64,000 bases of DNA from Streptomyces sp. NBC_01235. GTDB taxonomy: Bacteria; Actinomycetota; Actinomycetes; Streptomycetales; Streptomycetaceae. Below the pieces are notes generated by a model. It worked only from the letters and a program-made list of their open reading frames with translations. It had not been told where the DNA came from and made no database searches. Both the position numbers and the translations under genes were made by a program. How positions within the stretch are numbered: position 1 is the first letter of the stretch; each line of letters opens with the position of its first letter. Shown here in pieces: positions 33,201 to 42,430 of the stretch. Location of the stretch: the NCBI RefSeq assembly GCF_035989285.1, contig NZ_CP108513.1, positions 7,068,001 through 7,132,000 of the forward strand, written 5' to 3'.

Positions 33201-33503
33201 CGTGCCCAGCGCGAGGTCGGCGACCGCCGTCGTGACGGCGGCAACGCCCGCCACCAGCAAGGGAGTCCGGCCGCCCTCACGTGCGTACCGCTGCCCGAAA
33301 CTGATCCGCCGGGCCTCCGTCTCCTCCAGGGCACGCGCGTACGCCTCGTACTCCTCCGCGGCCGTCTGCGCCATGGCGTCCAGCGCGCCGCGGGCCCGCG
33401 TCATCAGTACCTGACGATCGGTGCGGCCACCGGAGCGCCGCACCTCCTCCTCCACGGCCCGCGCCAACAACCGCTCGGCTTCCGCCCTATGGCCGTCCCG
33501 CAT
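30285..33503 (-). CDS. STAND (NB-ARC) ATPase with N-terminal membrane segments and TPR repeats
   Basis: 1072 residues. N-terminal helical region (about 1-75), two hydrophobic segments (about 81-128: PLLVAGVAAVTTAVADLALG and ALGAGVTVGVVGAAATVV), then an NTPase domain with P-loop GAPGSGRTT (247-255), Walker B-like VTVILDDASD and the LCGGLPLALRVVGSSL helix, then from about 590 a long series of tetratricopeptide repeats (e.g. GEAWAHFQLGQLNLRRGDAD). The P-loop has Arg where Lys is usual (GxxGxGRT), a variant I recall in some actinobacterial NB-ARC proteins. No DNA-binding domain is visible, so it may be a membrane-associated sensor or scaffold. Cellular role unknown. Confidence 0.87.
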   Translation of the reverse strand: MRDGHRAEAERLLARAVEEEVRRSGGRTDRQVLMTRARGALDAMAQTAAEEYEAYARALEETEARRISFGQRYAREGGRTPLLVAGVAAVTTAVADLALGTGQGTALGAGVTVGVVGAAATVVKVAGAHLPAAHHRAGEAGQPGGAEQLRLQWLTALEVRGIRPYLDQQRVLSATTGPKKTPGPQLRGADKSAAARGRTVLGQSFAQLPETAGPFAGRRAELAQIRQWVHAARASTQTQPTVVMLHGAPGSGRTTLAVRAAHDLRDQFRGACVVDLRGDSAEEAPLPTRDALLHLLNRLGAPREQLLFRERSSADQQVKRLSELYHQHLTGLPVTVILDDASDPEQVRALVPERSDSLVLVTARAPLSLPAELSAWVHELAVRPLEAAGAEELLGAAAQDASGPYDAESADRITELCGGLPLALRVVGSSLGPRSPRALAADLGAYGPVGPVERALWLRYTDQPEVTRRLLRRLALAGRASLGAAAAAALLATDRAEATRHLTALADAGLVDHVRGDRYRLHDLVRAFAQARLLDEEEQTERAAAQERLLVSYAELADSVLRLVDGNMSTRSDRFTPHGFTSLDEALRWLDDESSFITATLRHAEGVDQNAVLSLLGALCDYCLLRGDLYRLGEISELAQSVGQDLLVRSVQWRTGIAARQLGELDKARTTLSSVVDLYLQAHHDAGAARALCSLGITLHHQGQLTEAAAKLREAMDLQAAPALATDRAWTMHALAAVERDRAHLAEALVLLTRSLVLHREGGSVHGEAWAHFQLGQLNLRRGDADRAEADLRRALELYGRTRDARGEAWALTQLARARLIAGDPGPAAEDLRRAAARHRDNEDARGEAWTVYYLGLALEETGDLDHAVRELERSRSLFSRMRDVYGLACARHHSARVTRDQRAAQTGSLRNSGFARQLLVDARADFQRIGVAHGEAWTCLELAIVDAGNARTQAALALCEEATALFASYGDRRGEDWSRFLRCTLLPYAAPGGVEVGTAVAQEELSQLARDGHPSRDGALDECAKAYALLLERGVNLDAGWQAWRLGMVPGRHAREVMGVPVTTEDGTAEG

Positions 33504-33663
33504 GTCCCGTCCCCCTCCGGCGGTCCCAGCTGTGCTTGGTCAAGTGTGCGGCGGGCGGCTCCGTGGCGCGAGGGGGCGGGAGGAGACGGCCCGCGAGTTC
33601 GATGCCACCGTCCGGGACATGTCTGCCGCCTGACCGGCGGGGTACTGCGGCAGGATGGTCCCC

Positions 33664-35697
33664 ATGCCGAACCGACTGGCCCATGAGACGTCCCCGTACC
33701 TGCTCCAGCACGCAGACAACCCCGTCGACTGGTGGCCCTGGTCGGCGGAGGCCTTCGACAAGGCTCGACGGCGAGGTGTTCCCGTACACCTGAGCGTCGG
33801 CTATTCCAGCTGCCATTGGTGCCATGTCCTCGCGCGGGAAAGCTTCGAGGACGAGGCAGTCGCCGCCTACATGAACGACCACTTCGTCAACATCAAGGTC
33901 GACCGCGAGGAGCGCCCCGACGTCGACGCCGTCTACATGGAAGCCGTGCAGGCGGCCACCGGGCAGGGCGGGTGGCCGATGACCGTGTTCCTCACGCCCG
34001 ACGCCGAGCCGTTCTACTTCGGGACGTACTTCCCGCCCGTGCCCCGGCACGGCATGCCCTCCTTCCGGCAGGTGCTGGAGGGGGTGCGGCAGGCCTGGAC
34101 GGACCGGCGCGACGAGGTGGCCGAGGTCGCCGGGAAGATCGTGCGGGATCTGGCGGGGCGGGAGATCTCCTACGGGGACAGCCAGGCCCCCGGCGAGCAG
34201 GAGCTGTCGCAGGCGCTGCTCGGGCTGACGCGGGAGTACGACGCGCAGCGGGGCGGGTTCGGCGGGGCGCCGAAGTTTCCGCCGTCGATGGTCGTCGAGT
34301 TCCTGCTGCGGCATCACGCGCGGACCGGTGCCGAGGGCGCGCTGCAGATGGCCCAGGACACGTGTGAACGGATGGCCCGCGGCGGGATCTACGACCAGCT
34401 CGGGGGCGGCTTCGCCCGCTACTCCGTCGACCGCGACTGGATCGTGCCGCATTTTGAGAAGATGCTGTACGACAACGCACTGCTCTGTCGGGTCTACGCC
34501 CACCTCTGGCGGGCCACCGGCTCCGGGCTCGCCCGCCGCGTCGCGCTCGAGACCGCCGACTTCATGGTGCGGGAACTGCGCACCGCCGAGGGCGGGTTCG
34601 CCTCCGCGCTCGACGCCGACAGCGACGACGGCAGCGGGAAGCACGTCGAGGGCGCCTACTACGTATGGACGCCCGAGCAGCTCGCGGACACACTGGGCGA
34701 CGACGACGCCGAGCTCGCCGCCCGCTACTTCGGCGTCACCGAGGAAGGCACCTTCGAGCAGGGCGCTTCCGTCCTCCAACTCCCGCAGCAGGACAGCGTC
34801 TTCGACGCCGAGAAGATCGCCGGCATCAAGGAGCGGCTGCTGAGCAGGCGGGCCGAACGCCCCGCCCCCGGCCGGGACGACAAGGTCGTCGCGGCCTGGA
34901 ACGGGCTCGCCGTGGCCGCGCTCGCCGAGACCGGCGCCTACTTCGACCGTCCGGATCTCGTCGAGGCCGCGGTCGGCGCCGCCGATCTCCTCGTCCGGCT
35001 GCATCTCGACGAGCAGGCCCGGCTCTTCCGCACCAGCAAGGACGGTCGGGCAGGGGCCAACGCGGGCGTCCTGGAGGACTACGCCGACGTCGCCGAGGGG
35101 TTCCTCGCCCTCGGCTCCGTCACCGGGGAGGGCGTCTGGCTGGAGTTCGCAGGGTTCCTGCTCGACCACGTTCTCGTCCGGTTCGTCGACGCCGAGTCCG
35201 GTGCGCTGTACGACACGGCGGCCGACGCCGAGCAGCTCATCCGGCGTCCGCAGGATCCGACCGACAACGCCGTCCCCTCCGGCTGGACCGCCGCGGCCGG
35301 CGCGCTGCTGAGCTACGCGGCCCACACCGGCTCCGAGCCGCACCGCACCGCCGCCGAGCGGGCGTTGGGGGTCGTGAAGGCGCTCGGACCGCGCGTGCCG
35401 AGGTTCATCGGGTGGGGGCTCGCCGCCGCCGAGGCGCTGCTCGACGGGCCGCGCGAGGTCGCCGTCGTCGCCACCGGCGCGGACGACCCGGCCTCGAAAG
35501 CCCTGCACCGCACGGCACTTCTGGGCACCGCCCCGGGAGCCGTCGTCGCGTTCGGCACCACGGGGAGCGACGAGTTCCCGCTGCTCGCCGACCGGCCGCT
35601 GAGCAAGGGCGAACCGACCGCGTACGTCTGCCGAAACTTCACCTGCGACGCCCCGACCACCGACCCCGAACGGCTGCGCACCGCGCTGAACGGCTGA
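33664..35697 (+). CDS. Thioredoxin-fold protein of the YyaL/SSP411 (DUF255) family
   Basis: 677 residues. The N-terminal thioredoxin-like domain begins [24 protein letters not shown], with Cys50-His-Trp-Cys53 in [16 protein letters not shown]. The remainder is an alpha/alpha-barrel resembling glycosidases and N-acylglucosamine epimerases ([23 protein letters not shown]). The ATG at 33664 has AGGA eight bases upstream. The biochemical activity of the family is not established; it is widely conserved in bacteria and eukaryotes. Confidence 0.92.
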   Translation: MPNRLAHETSPYLLQHADNPVDWWPWSAEAFDKARRRGVPVHLSVGYSSCHWCHVLARESFEDEAVAAYMNDHFVNIKVDREERPDVDAVYMEAVQAATGQGGWPMTVFLTPDAEPFYFGTYFPPVPRHGMPSFRQVLEGVRQAWTDRRDEVAEVAGKIVRDLAGREISYGDSQAPGEQELSQALLGLTREYDAQRGGFGGAPKFPPSMVVEFLLRHHARTGAEGALQMAQDTCERMARGGIYDQLGGGFARYSVDRDWIVPHFEKMLYDNALLCRVYAHLWRATGSGLARRVALETADFMVRELRTAEGGFASALDADSDDGSGKHVEGAYYVWTPEQLADTLGDDDAELAARYFGVTEEGTFEQGASVLQLPQQDSVFDAEKIAGIKERLLSRRAERPAPGRDDKVVAAWNGLAVAALAETGAYFDRPDLVEAAVGAADLLVRLHLDEQARLFRTSKDGRAGANAGVLEDYADVAEGFLALGSVTGEGVWLEFAGFLLDHVLVRFVDAESGALYDTAADAEQLIRRPQDPTDNAVPSGWTAAAGALLSYAAHTGSEPHRTAAERALGVVKALGPRVPRFIGWGLAAAEALLDGPREVAVVATGADDPASKALHRTALLGTAPGAVVAFGTTGSDEFPLLADRPLSKGEPTAYVCRNFTCDAPTTDPERLRTALNG

Positions 35698-35717
35698 AGC
35701 CGGGCCCAGCGACCGGG

Positions 35718-36443
35718 CTAACCGGCGAACTCCGCCAGGGCGCGTTCCACGATGGCCACCAGCTGTTCGTGGTGCGCGCCCTTCCAGTAGGCGCGCCCGC
35801 AGGAGCGGCACTGCGCGAAGACGTCGTACGACTTCTGGGTGCCGTGTTGCAGCTGGTCGGCGACCTCGTCCTTGGTGGCCTGGCGCAGCAGGCCGTTGCA
35901 GGCCGTGCACCTCGTCCAGGGGAGCAGTTCGGGTGCGAACCGGTCGAGGACGTCGCGGAGTTGCTCCTGGGGGTCGGTGCTGTAGACGTAGGCGCCCGCC
36001 CACAGTTCGCGGCGGCGCAGCAGGCCCCGGTCGCGGCTGAGCATGACGCGCTGTTCGGCCGCCGAGAGGGCGGCGAGCGCCGGGTCGCCGATGTCGGTCG
36101 ACTCGTACGCCGTGTCCACGCCGAGCAGGCGCAGCCGGCGGGCGAGGGTGCCGAGATGGACGTCGAGGAGGAAGCGCAGGGGAGCGCCGGGCACCCGCTG
36201 GGGGCGCTCGACCGCCCGTACCCGCACGGACTCGCCTCCTGTGGGGACGTACGAGACCGGCACCGCGCGGCCGTCGACGACGAGCGTGCCGACCTCGGTC
36301 AGCGGGACGCCGGTCGACTCGACGACATGGCCGAGGGAGGAGAGGCCGTCGGTGGCGAGCACGCTGGCTCCCGTACGCCGCCCGTGCGGGACGAAGACGG
36401 CCAGTTCAGGGGCGAATTCGACGTGGATCTCCGGTGCGCTCAC
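35718..36443 (-). CDS. Mut7-C RNase-domain protein with N-terminal ubiquitin-like domain
   Basis: 241 residues. Residues about 5-80 look like a ubiquitin/ThiS-like fold (VPLTEVGTLVVDGRAVPVSY). The Mut7-C domain starts at FLLDVHLGTLARRLRLLGVD, with the acidic residues of a PIN-like nuclease (Asp in LLDV and SRDRGLLRR), and ends in a zinc ribbon (CTACNG; CRSCGRAYWKG). Predicted ribonuclease, by family, of unknown RNA target. Convergent with the thioredoxin-fold gene, 20 bases between stops. Confidence 0.9.
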   Translation of the reverse strand: MSAPEIHVEFAPELAVFVPHGRRTGASVLATDGLSSLGHVVESTGVPLTEVGTLVVDGRAVPVSYVPTGGESVRVRAVERPQRVPGAPLRFLLDVHLGTLARRLRLLGVDTAYESTDIGDPALAALSAAEQRVMLSRDRGLLRRRELWAGAYVYSTDPQEQLRDVLDRFAPELLPWTRCTACNGLLRQATKDEVADQLQHGTQKSYDVFAQCRSCGRAYWKGAHHEQLVAIVERALAEFAG

Positions 36444-36476
36444 CAGGTCAGGATGCCACGGCGGCCGGGTTCGGTC

Positions 36477-37115
36477 TCAGCGGTTTTCCCTGAGGAGGCC
36501 GTGTTGCAGGACGGCCAGGGTGCGGTCGACGAGTGCGGTGAAGTCGTCCCTGTGGCCGTTCTCGGCCCAGTAGAGGGAGGTCTCCATCAGGCCGCCGATG
36601 AGGGACATCGCGTACACCCGCACTTCCAGGCTGTCCGGGTCCCGGCCGGTGCGCTCGCCGATGGCGGTGCAGAGCATGCGGCCGCTGACCGACATGCTCT
36701 CCATCATCCGGGAACGCACCGCGGGCACCTCGACCATCAGCCGGGTGCGCAGCCGTGCCACCTCCGCGTCCTCCTCGACGCCCGTGCGGATCGCCTCCCG
36801 CATCACGTGCCGGATGGAGTCCGGCCACGGCTCGTCCGCGGGCCGGGCACGCAGCTCCTCCAGCAGGATCGGGTCGTACTCGTCCGTGAGGACGATGTCC
36901 TCCTTGGTCGGGAAGTAGCGGAAGACGGTCGACGGCGACACCTCGGCGCGTTCGGCGATCTGGTCGATCGTCGTGGCGTCGTACCCCTGCTCCTTGATCA
37001 GCGCGTAGGTCGCGGAACGGATCGCCTCGCGGGTCTTGATCTTCTTGCGCTCACGGAGACCAAGGTGAGGGCGGTCGGCGGGGGAACTCATGCGTGCGGC
37101 CGTCATGGGGGTCAT
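36477..37115 (-). CDS. TetR family transcriptional regulator (efflux repressor)
   Basis: About 212 residues from the ATG at 37115, two bases after the MFS gene stop; ATGs at 37106 and 37091 (MSSPADRPHLGLRERKKIKT) are alternatives. The helix-turn-helix is TIDQIAERAEVSPSTVFRYFPTKEDIV. The C-terminal domain carries the ligand-binding helices. It is in one operon with the MFS pump and probably represses it through the palindrome at 38718-38733. Confidence 0.88.
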   Translation of the reverse strand: MTPMTAARMSSPADRPHLGLRERKKIKTREAIRSATYALIKEQGYDATTIDQIAERAEVSPSTVFRYFPTKEDIVLTDEYDPILLEELRARPADEPWPDSIRHVMREAIRTGVEEDAEVARLRTRLMVEVPAVRSRMMESMSVSGRMLCTAIGERTGRDPDSLEVRVYAMSLIGGLMETSLYWAENGHRDDFTALVDRTLAVLQHGLLRENR

Positions 37116-37117
37116 TG

Positions 37118-38707
37118 TCAGGCATCGGCCTTGGTCACGGCCACGGCGGGACCGGCGTCCCCGGCACCGGCGTCCCCGGCACCGGTGTCCTCGGCGCGCC
37201 GGGTCCCCGGCAGGAACGCGGCTGCCAGCAGTGCGGAGACCAGGGCGGCGATCCCGCACACCAGCAGGACCAGGTCCATGCCGTGCACGTAGGCGTCGTT
37301 CGCGGAGACGGCGAGGTCCGTCAGGTTCGCCTTCTCGGCGATCACGTGGGCGGCGACCACCGAGTCCCCGGCGGTGTCGGCGACCCGGGCGGGCAGGCCG
37401 GTGACGTCGAGCCGGTCCCGGAAGGTGCCGGACAGCAGGCTGCCGAGCACCGCGATGCCGATCGCGCCGCCGACCTGGCGCAGCGTCATCAGGAGCCCGG
37501 AGCCGCTGCCGGCGCGGTCGCGGGGCAGGGCGCCCAGGGCGCTGTTCATGGCCGGAATGAGCGCGAACCCGAAGCCGAGACCGGTGATGGAGAGCCACAG
37601 CGCGGTGAAGCCGTAGCCGGAGTCGACCGTCGTCCGGCTGCCGAGGAGCGCGGCGAAGGCCAGCACCACCAGGCCCGCGCTCACCGAGGCCCGCGCACCG
37701 AACCGGGCGACGACCGGCCCGGCGGTCCGCGAGGCGACCAGCAGGCCGCCCATCATCGGCAGCAGCCGCACCCCGGTGCCGAGGGCGTCGTGGCCGAGGA
37801 CGGCCTGGAGGTACGGCGGCAGCACGAACAGCAGCCCGGACAGCACGAACATCACCAGGGTCGCGGCGATCGTGTTGAAGAGGAAGCCGCGGTGGGCCAG
37901 CAGGGTCATGTCGAGCATGGGGCGCTCGACCCGCCGCTCGCGCAGCACCAGCGCGGCGATCAGGGCCACGGCGGCGCCGAGCATCCCGAGGACCAGTGGG
38001 TCGCCCCAGCCACGGGTGGGCGCCTCGATGATCGCGTAGATCAGGGCGCCGAGCCCGGTCGCGGTGAGCGCGGTGGAGACGATGTCGACCTTGGGGGAGG
38101 CGGGGTCGCGGGTCTCGGGGAGCAGGAAGACGCAGGCGGCGACGCCGATCGCGGCCATGGGGAGGTTCACGAGGAAGACCGAGCCCCACCAGAAGTGGTT
38201 GAGCAGCCAGCCGCCGATGATCGGGCCGAGCGGCAGTCCGAGCGCGGAGGCGGAGGAGATGATGCCGACGGCCTTGGTGCGCTCCTCGGGGGCGAAGAGC
38301 GAGGGCAGCACGGACAGCGCGAGCGGTGTGACCAGCGCGGCTCCGACGCCCATGACGGCGCGGGCGGCGATCACCGCGTCGACGTCGTCGGCGAGGGTGC
38401 CGACCAGTGAGCCGAGAAGGAAGATCCCGAGCCCGGTGATCAGCATCCTGCGCCGGCCGAACCGGTCGCCGAGGAGGCCGGCCGGGAGCATCAGCGCCGC
38501 GAAGACGACGACGTACGAGTCCGCCATCCACTGCTGTTCGCCGGTGGTGGCGCCCAGGTCCCGCGCCATCGTCGGGAGTGCCACGTTGAGGATCGTCGTG
38601 TCGAAGGCGAGCGTGAGCATGCTCGCGACCAGGGCCCCCAGGGCCCACCAGCGGCGGGGGTCGCGCCCCGCCTCGGAAGTGTTCGTGTCGTTCGTGACGG
38701 TAGCCAT
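37118..38707 (-). CDS. MFS drug exporter, DHA2 (EmrB/QacA) family
   Basis: 529 residues with 14 expected membrane helices. Motif A GLLGDRFGRRRML follows helix 2, the start LTLAFDTTILNVALPTMARD is the family helix 1 signature, and QVGGAIGIAVLGSLLSG matches a late helix motif. Exports drugs or toxic metabolites by proton antiport. The ATG at 38707 lies beyond a clear promoter with an overlapping palindrome. Followed by the TetR gene. Confidence 0.92.
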   Translation of the reverse strand: MATVTNDTNTSEAGRDPRRWWALGALVASMLTLAFDTTILNVALPTMARDLGATTGEQQWMADSYVVVFAALMLPAGLLGDRFGRRRMLITGLGIFLLGSLVGTLADDVDAVIAARAVMGVGAALVTPLALSVLPSLFAPEERTKAVGIISSASALGLPLGPIIGGWLLNHFWWGSVFLVNLPMAAIGVAACVFLLPETRDPASPKVDIVSTALTATGLGALIYAIIEAPTRGWGDPLVLGMLGAAVALIAALVLRERRVERPMLDMTLLAHRGFLFNTIAATLVMFVLSGLLFVLPPYLQAVLGHDALGTGVRLLPMMGGLLVASRTAGPVVARFGARASVSAGLVVLAFAALLGSRTTVDSGYGFTALWLSITGLGFGFALIPAMNSALGALPRDRAGSGSGLLMTLRQVGGAIGIAVLGSLLSGTFRDRLDVTGLPARVADTAGDSVVAAHVIAEKANLTDLAVSANDAYVHGMDLVLLVCGIAALVSALLAAAFLPGTRRAEDTGAGDAGAGDAGPAVAVTKADA

Positions 38708-38713
38708 GAAATG

Positions 38714-38744
38714 ACAGTAGCTCTCAAAAGCTAGGTTGTGTCAA
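38714..38744 (-). promoter_or_regulatory. Promoter with overlapping operator of the MFS/TetR operon
   Basis: On the minus strand: TTGACA (38744-38739) and TACTGT (38719-38714), 19 bases apart. Between and partly over the -10 lies TAGCT-CTCAAA-AGCTA (38718-38733), an inverted repeat well placed for repression by the TetR protein of the operon. Confidence 0.6.
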
Positions 38745-38770
38745 TCGCTACTCGCTCCCGGCATACGAAA

Positions 38771-38798
38771 GTGGCCACGGCTCGGGAGCCGTGGCCAC
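38771..38798. terminator. Perfect hairpin terminator of trhA
   Basis: GTGGCCACGGCT (38771-38782), loop CGGG, AGCCGTGGCCAC (38787-38798). It lies 38 bases beyond the trhA stop and isolates the MFS promoter. Confidence 0.8.
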
Positions 38799-38836
38799 AA
38801 GGAGGCGGAAAGGTGCCGGTCTACCCCGGCTGGTTC

Positions 38837-39550
38837 TCACCCGTGCTGGTACGCCACCAGGGAGATGCCGACGTAGTGCACGACGAACGCGGCGAGGGTG
38901 AGGGAGTGGAAGACCTCGTGGAAGCCGAACCAGCGCGGTGAGGGGTTGGGCCGCTTGATGCCGTAGATCACGCCGCCCGCGCTGTAGAGGAGCCCGCCGA
39001 CGACCACCAGGACCAGGACCGCGATGCCGCCCGTGCGCATGAAATCCGGCAGGAAGAAGACGGCCGCCCAGCCCATCGCGATGTAGCAGGGGGTGTAGAG
39101 CCAGCGCGGGGCGCCGACCCAGAAGACGCGGAAGAGGATGCCCGCCGCGGCGGCGGCCCAGATGCTCCACAGCAGCCACTGACCCTTGGCGCCGGGAAGG
39201 AGCAGCATCGTCAGGGGGGTGTAGGTGCCCGCGATGATCAGGAAGATGTTCGCGTGGTCGAGTCTGCGCAGGATGCCGTCCATGCGCGCGTTCCAGTTGC
39301 CGCGGTGGTAGAGCGCGCTCACGCCGAACAGCAGGCAGGCGGTGAGGGCGTAGATGCCGCAGGCGATGCGGCCGCGGGTGGAGTCGGCGAGGGCGGTGAG
39401 CACAAGGCCCGAGATGAGGGCGGCGGGGAACATGCCGAGATGCAGCCAGCCGCGGAGCTTGGGCTTGATCTCGTCAGACAGGGAGTGTGCGACGGGACCG
39501 CGGCCGGCGGCCGGTGTGTCCGTGGTCGCGTCGGGGACGGGCGCAGTCAT
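38837..39550 (-). CDS. trhA: Hemolysin III family protein (TrhA/PAQR-like)
   Basis: 237 residues from the ATG at 39550 (MTAPVPDATTDTPAAG). Seven membrane helices are expected. The conserved histidines of the PAQR zinc site are visible in SALYHRGNW, LDHANIFLIIAGTYTP and FHEVFHSLTLAAFVVHYVGI. Bacterial members are thought to modulate membrane lipid composition or fluidity rather than lyse cells. A near-perfect 18-bp palindrome is just upstream. The long in-frame extension before the ATG is not supported by hydropathy. Confidence 0.92.
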   Translation of the reverse strand: MTAPVPDATTDTPAAGRGPVAHSLSDEIKPKLRGWLHLGMFPAALISGLVLTALADSTRGRIACGIYALTACLLFGVSALYHRGNWNARMDGILRRLDHANIFLIIAGTYTPLTMLLLPGAKGQWLLWSIWAAAAAGILFRVFWVGAPRWLYTPCYIAMGWAAVFFLPDFMRTGGIAVLVLVVVGGLLYSAGGVIYGIKRPNPSPRWFGFHEVFHSLTLAAFVVHYVGISLVAYQHG

Positions 39551-39561
39551 ACCCGAATCGT

Positions 39562-39579
39562 ACCTACGGAACCGTAGGT
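39562..39579. promoter_or_regulatory. 18-bp palindrome upstream of trhA
   Basis: ACCTACGG-AA-CCGTAGGT, perfect eight-base arms, only 12 bases upstream of the trhA ATG, where a bound protein would block transcription. Form suggests a TetR-type operator, and the motif resembles operators of membrane-lipid regulators as I recall. No TetR gene is adjacent. Confidence 0.65.
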
Positions 39580-39864
39580 TACGGATCACTCCGGCGGAAT
39601 GAGGAGCGAAGAGTGGCCATCGTCTCACCGGAGTTGGGTCGACCGGCGGCCCCCGAATGCCATGTGGACGCAAAGTGTCGCCCGTACACGTGGCCATCCT
39701 CACTCCGCTCACCTGTGATGCACTCTGGACATATGGGCGGTACAGTCGGATGATCAAATGAGTGCGGTCGACACCGGATGAGCGCCAGGGTCACCACCGT
39801 GAAGCATCCGGGTCGCAGCCCCCACGGGGCCTCCAACAAAAAACCCCCTCATTGAGGAGCAATC
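39580..39864 (+). other. Leader/promoter region of pckG
   Basis: About 285 bases between the trhA palindrome and pckG. I see no gene. Possible features are GTGGCCATC (39613 and 39690 area) and the GAGGAG ribosome site at 39854-39859. No confident -35/-10 pair or riboswitch-like fold was recognised. Confidence 0.4.
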
Positions 39865-41688
39865 GTGGCGCGCGACATCGCGGCTCCCCCCGTCATCCCC
39901 ACCAACCACCAGGAACTCGTCTCCTGGGTGAACGAGATCGCCGAACTGACGCAGCCGGACAACGTGGTCTGGTGTGACGGATCCGAGGCCGAGTACGAGC
40001 GCCTGTGCGAGGAGCTCGTCGAGAAGGGCACCTTCAAGAAACTCGACCCGATCAAGCGCCCCAACTCCTACTACGCGGCCTCCGATCCGACCGACGTCGC
40101 CCGTGTCGAGGACCGCACCTTCATCTGCTCCGAGAAGGAGGAGGACGCCGGCCCCACCAACCACTGGAAGGCCCCCGCCGAGATGCGGGAGATCTTCGCG
40201 GGTGAGAAGGGCGTCTTCCGCGGCTCGATGCGCGGCCGCACGATGTACGTCGTCCCGTTCTGCATGGGGCCGCTGGGCTCGGACCTCTCGGCGATCGGCG
40301 TCGAGATCACCGACTCCGCCTATGTCGCGGTATCCATGCGCACCATGACCCGCATGGGACAGCCGGTGCTGGACGAACTCGGCTCCGACGGGTTCTTCGT
40401 GCGTGCCGTGCACACGCTCGGAGCGCCGCTGGCCGAGGGCCAGGCGGACGTCCCCTGGCCGTGCAACTCCACCAAGTACATCTCGCACTTCCCCGAGAGC
40501 CGCGAGATATGGTCCTACGGCTCCGGCTACGGCGGCAACGCCCTGCTCGGCAAGAAGTGCTACGCCCTGCGCATCGCCTCCGTCATGGCCCGCGACGAGG
40601 GCTGGCTGGCCGAGCACATGCTGATCCTCAAGCTGACGCCTCCGCAGGGCGAGTCCAAGTACGTCGCCGCGGCCTTCCCGAGCGCCTGCGGCAAGACCAA
40701 CCTCGCCATGCTGGAGCCGACGGTCTCCGGCTGGACGGTCGAGACGATCGGCGACGACATCGCCTGGATGCGCTTCGGCGAGGACGGCCGGCTGTACGCC
40801 ATCAACCCCGAGGCCGGTTTCTTCGGCGTCGCGCCCGGCACCGGTGAGCACACCAACGCCAACGCGATGAAGACGCTGTGGGGCAACTCCGTCTTCACCA
40901 ACGTGGCGTTGACCGACGACAACGACATCTGGTGGGAGGGCATGACGCAGGAGACCCCGGCCCACCTCACCGACTGGAAGGGCAACGACTGGACGCCGGA
41001 GTCCGAGACCCCGGCCGCCCACCCCAACGCCCGCTTCACCACCCCCGCCGCGCAGTGCCCGATCATCGCGCCCGAGTGGGAGGACCCCAAGGGCGTGCCG
41101 ATCTCGGCGATCCTCTTCGGCGGCCGGCGCGCGTCCGCCGTGCCGCTGGTGACGGAGTCCTTCGACTGGAACCACGGCGTCTTCCTCGGCGCCAACGTGG
41201 CGAGCGAGAAGACCGCCGCCGCCGAGGGCAAGGTCGGCGAGCTGCGCCGCGACCCCTTCGCCATGCTGCCGTTCTGCGGCTACAACATGGGCGACTACAT
41301 GGGCCACTGGGTCGACGTCGCCAAGGGCAAGGACCAGTCCAAGCTCCCGAAGATCTACTACGTGAACTGGTTCCGCAAGAACGACGCGGGCAAGTTCGTG
41401 TGGCCCGGCTTCGGCGAGAACAGCCGCGTCCTGAAGTGGATCGTGGAGCGCCTCGACGGCAAGGCCGAGGGCGTCGAGACCCCGATCGGCGTGCTGCCGG
41501 CCAAGGGTGCCCTCGACACCAAGGGGCTCGAACTGGCCGACTCCGACCTGGAGTTCCTGCTCACGGTCGACAAGGAGGTCTGGCGCGAGGAGGCCGCCCT
41601 GGTCCCCGAGCACCTGAACACCTTCGGCGACCACACCCCCAAGGAACTGTGGGACGAGTACCACGCCCTGGTGCGGCGCCTGGGATAG
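39865..41688 (+). CDS. pckG: Phosphoenolpyruvate carboxykinase (GTP)
   Basis: 607 residues. Converts oxaloacetate and GTP to phosphoenolpyruvate, CO2 and GDP for gluconeogenesis. The P-loop-like kinase motif with the hyper-reactive Cys is FPSACGKTN (about residue 271). [20 protein letters not shown] and the R/K-rich metal-site block [12 protein letters not shown] follow family patterns. The GTG at 39865 has GAGGAG six bases upstream. The length is that of the GTP-dependent type. Confidence 0.95.
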   Translation: MARDIAAPPVIPTNHQELVSWVNEIAELTQPDNVVWCDGSEAEYERLCEELVEKGTFKKLDPIKRPNSYYAASDPTDVARVEDRTFICSEKEEDAGPTNHWKAPAEMREIFAGEKGVFRGSMRGRTMYVVPFCMGPLGSDLSAIGVEITDSAYVAVSMRTMTRMGQPVLDELGSDGFFVRAVHTLGAPLAEGQADVPWPCNSTKYISHFPESREIWSYGSGYGGNALLGKKCYALRIASVMARDEGWLAEHMLILKLTPPQGESKYVAAAFPSACGKTNLAMLEPTVSGWTVETIGDDIAWMRFGEDGRLYAINPEAGFFGVAPGTGEHTNANAMKTLWGNSVFTNVALTDDNDIWWEGMTQETPAHLTDWKGNDWTPESETPAAHPNARFTTPAAQCPIIAPEWEDPKGVPISAILFGGRRASAVPLVTESFDWNHGVFLGANVASEKTAAAEGKVGELRRDPFAMLPFCGYNMGDYMGHWVDVAKGKDQSKLPKIYYVNWFRKNDAGKFVWPGFGENSRVLKWIVERLDGKAEGVETPIGVLPAKGALDTKGLELADSDLEFLLTVDKEVWREEAALVPEHLNTFGDHTPKELWDEYHALVRRLG

Positions 41689-41734
41689 CCCTCATGGACC
41701 GGCGAGGCTCCGCACAACGGCGTGCGGGGTCCCG

Positions 41735-41789
41735 GGCCTGTCGTCGCGCGTTCCCGTCCGCCCCGACGGGAGGAGCACGACGACAGGCC
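41735..41789. terminator. Nested hairpin terminator after pckG
   Basis: Outer stem GGCCTGTCGTCG (41735-41746) with CGACGACAGGCC (41778-41789), inner stem CCCGTC/GACGGG. It also lies before the convergent gene at 41828. Confidence 0.75.
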
Positions 41790-41827
41790 TTCGCCCTTTC
41801 CCCCCGCGGCGGCGGCCCCCTCGCGCG

Positions 41828-42430
41828 CTAGTGGTTGCGTTCCTCCAGGTAGCGGGTGTGCGACTCCTGCCGCCGGGCCTCCGTCTCGCGCAGGCTCGCG
41901 GCCAGCCGCTCGGCCTCCTCGTGCAACAGAGCGAGCTGGCGCTCCAGATGCCGCTCCGGTGACTCCTGCCCCGGCGCGATCCGCGTCCACCACCGCGTCC
42001 GTACGTAGGTGTCGACGGCCTCCGGGATGTCCTGCCGTACCGCCCGGGACAGCGTGTGCACGCCCTCCGGGTCCTGGGCGAGCACCTCGGCGACCCAGCC
42101 GGGGTCGAGCAGCGCGGTCAGCAGCCCGGTCAGCTCGGTGAGCCGTCCGGCGGCGGCCGGAGGCAGCTCCACGCCGTCCAGATACTCCCGCAGCGTCGCG
42201 AAGTCGCCGCGGATCTCGTCCAACTGGGCGGACGGGCTGGGGAAGTCGGGCAGCGGCGGCCGTTCCGGCGGGGCGATCAGCGCGCCCGCGCCGTACAGGC
42301 CGACGACCACCACGGGCCAGTACGGTCCCGCGACGCCCGTGAAGGTCAGCACCAGGCCGACCAGCCCGCACGCGCTGCCCGCGATGTTCTTGCGGGACTC
42401 CAGGAAGCCCACGACCTTACTGGTAGCCAC
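41828..42430 (-). CDS. Membrane-associated protein of the TelA operon
   Basis: 200 residues. Two hydrophobic stretches near the N-terminus (GSACGLVGLVLTFTGVAGPY and WPVVVVGLYGAGALI) then a cytosolic helical part (QLDEIRGDFATLREYLDGVE) ending in a coiled-coil-like region (ALLHEEAERLAASLRETEARRQESHTRY... pattern). It overlaps the VWA gene by 14 bases and so belongs to the same operon. Family not recognised. Confidence 0.8.
   Translation of the reverse strand: MATSKVVGFLESRKNIAGSACGLVGLVLTFTGVAGPYWPVVVVGLYGAGALIAPPERPPLPDFPSPSAQLDEIRGDFATLREYLDGVELPPAAAGRLTELTGLLTALLDPGWVAEVLAQDPEGVHTLSRAVRQDIPEAVDTYVRTRWWTRIAPGQESPERHLERQLALLHEEAERLAASLRETEARRQESHTRYLEERNH

Noticed and set aside
29934..33686. 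A 1250-residue plus-strand reading frame
   Set aside because: It lies opposite the STAND ATPase gene, has Arg/Gly/Val composition typical of antisense frames in GC-rich DNA and no domains.
39762..39977. Short plus-strand frame across the pckG start
   Set aside because: It overlaps the pckG ribosome site and start in another frame, with no supporting features.
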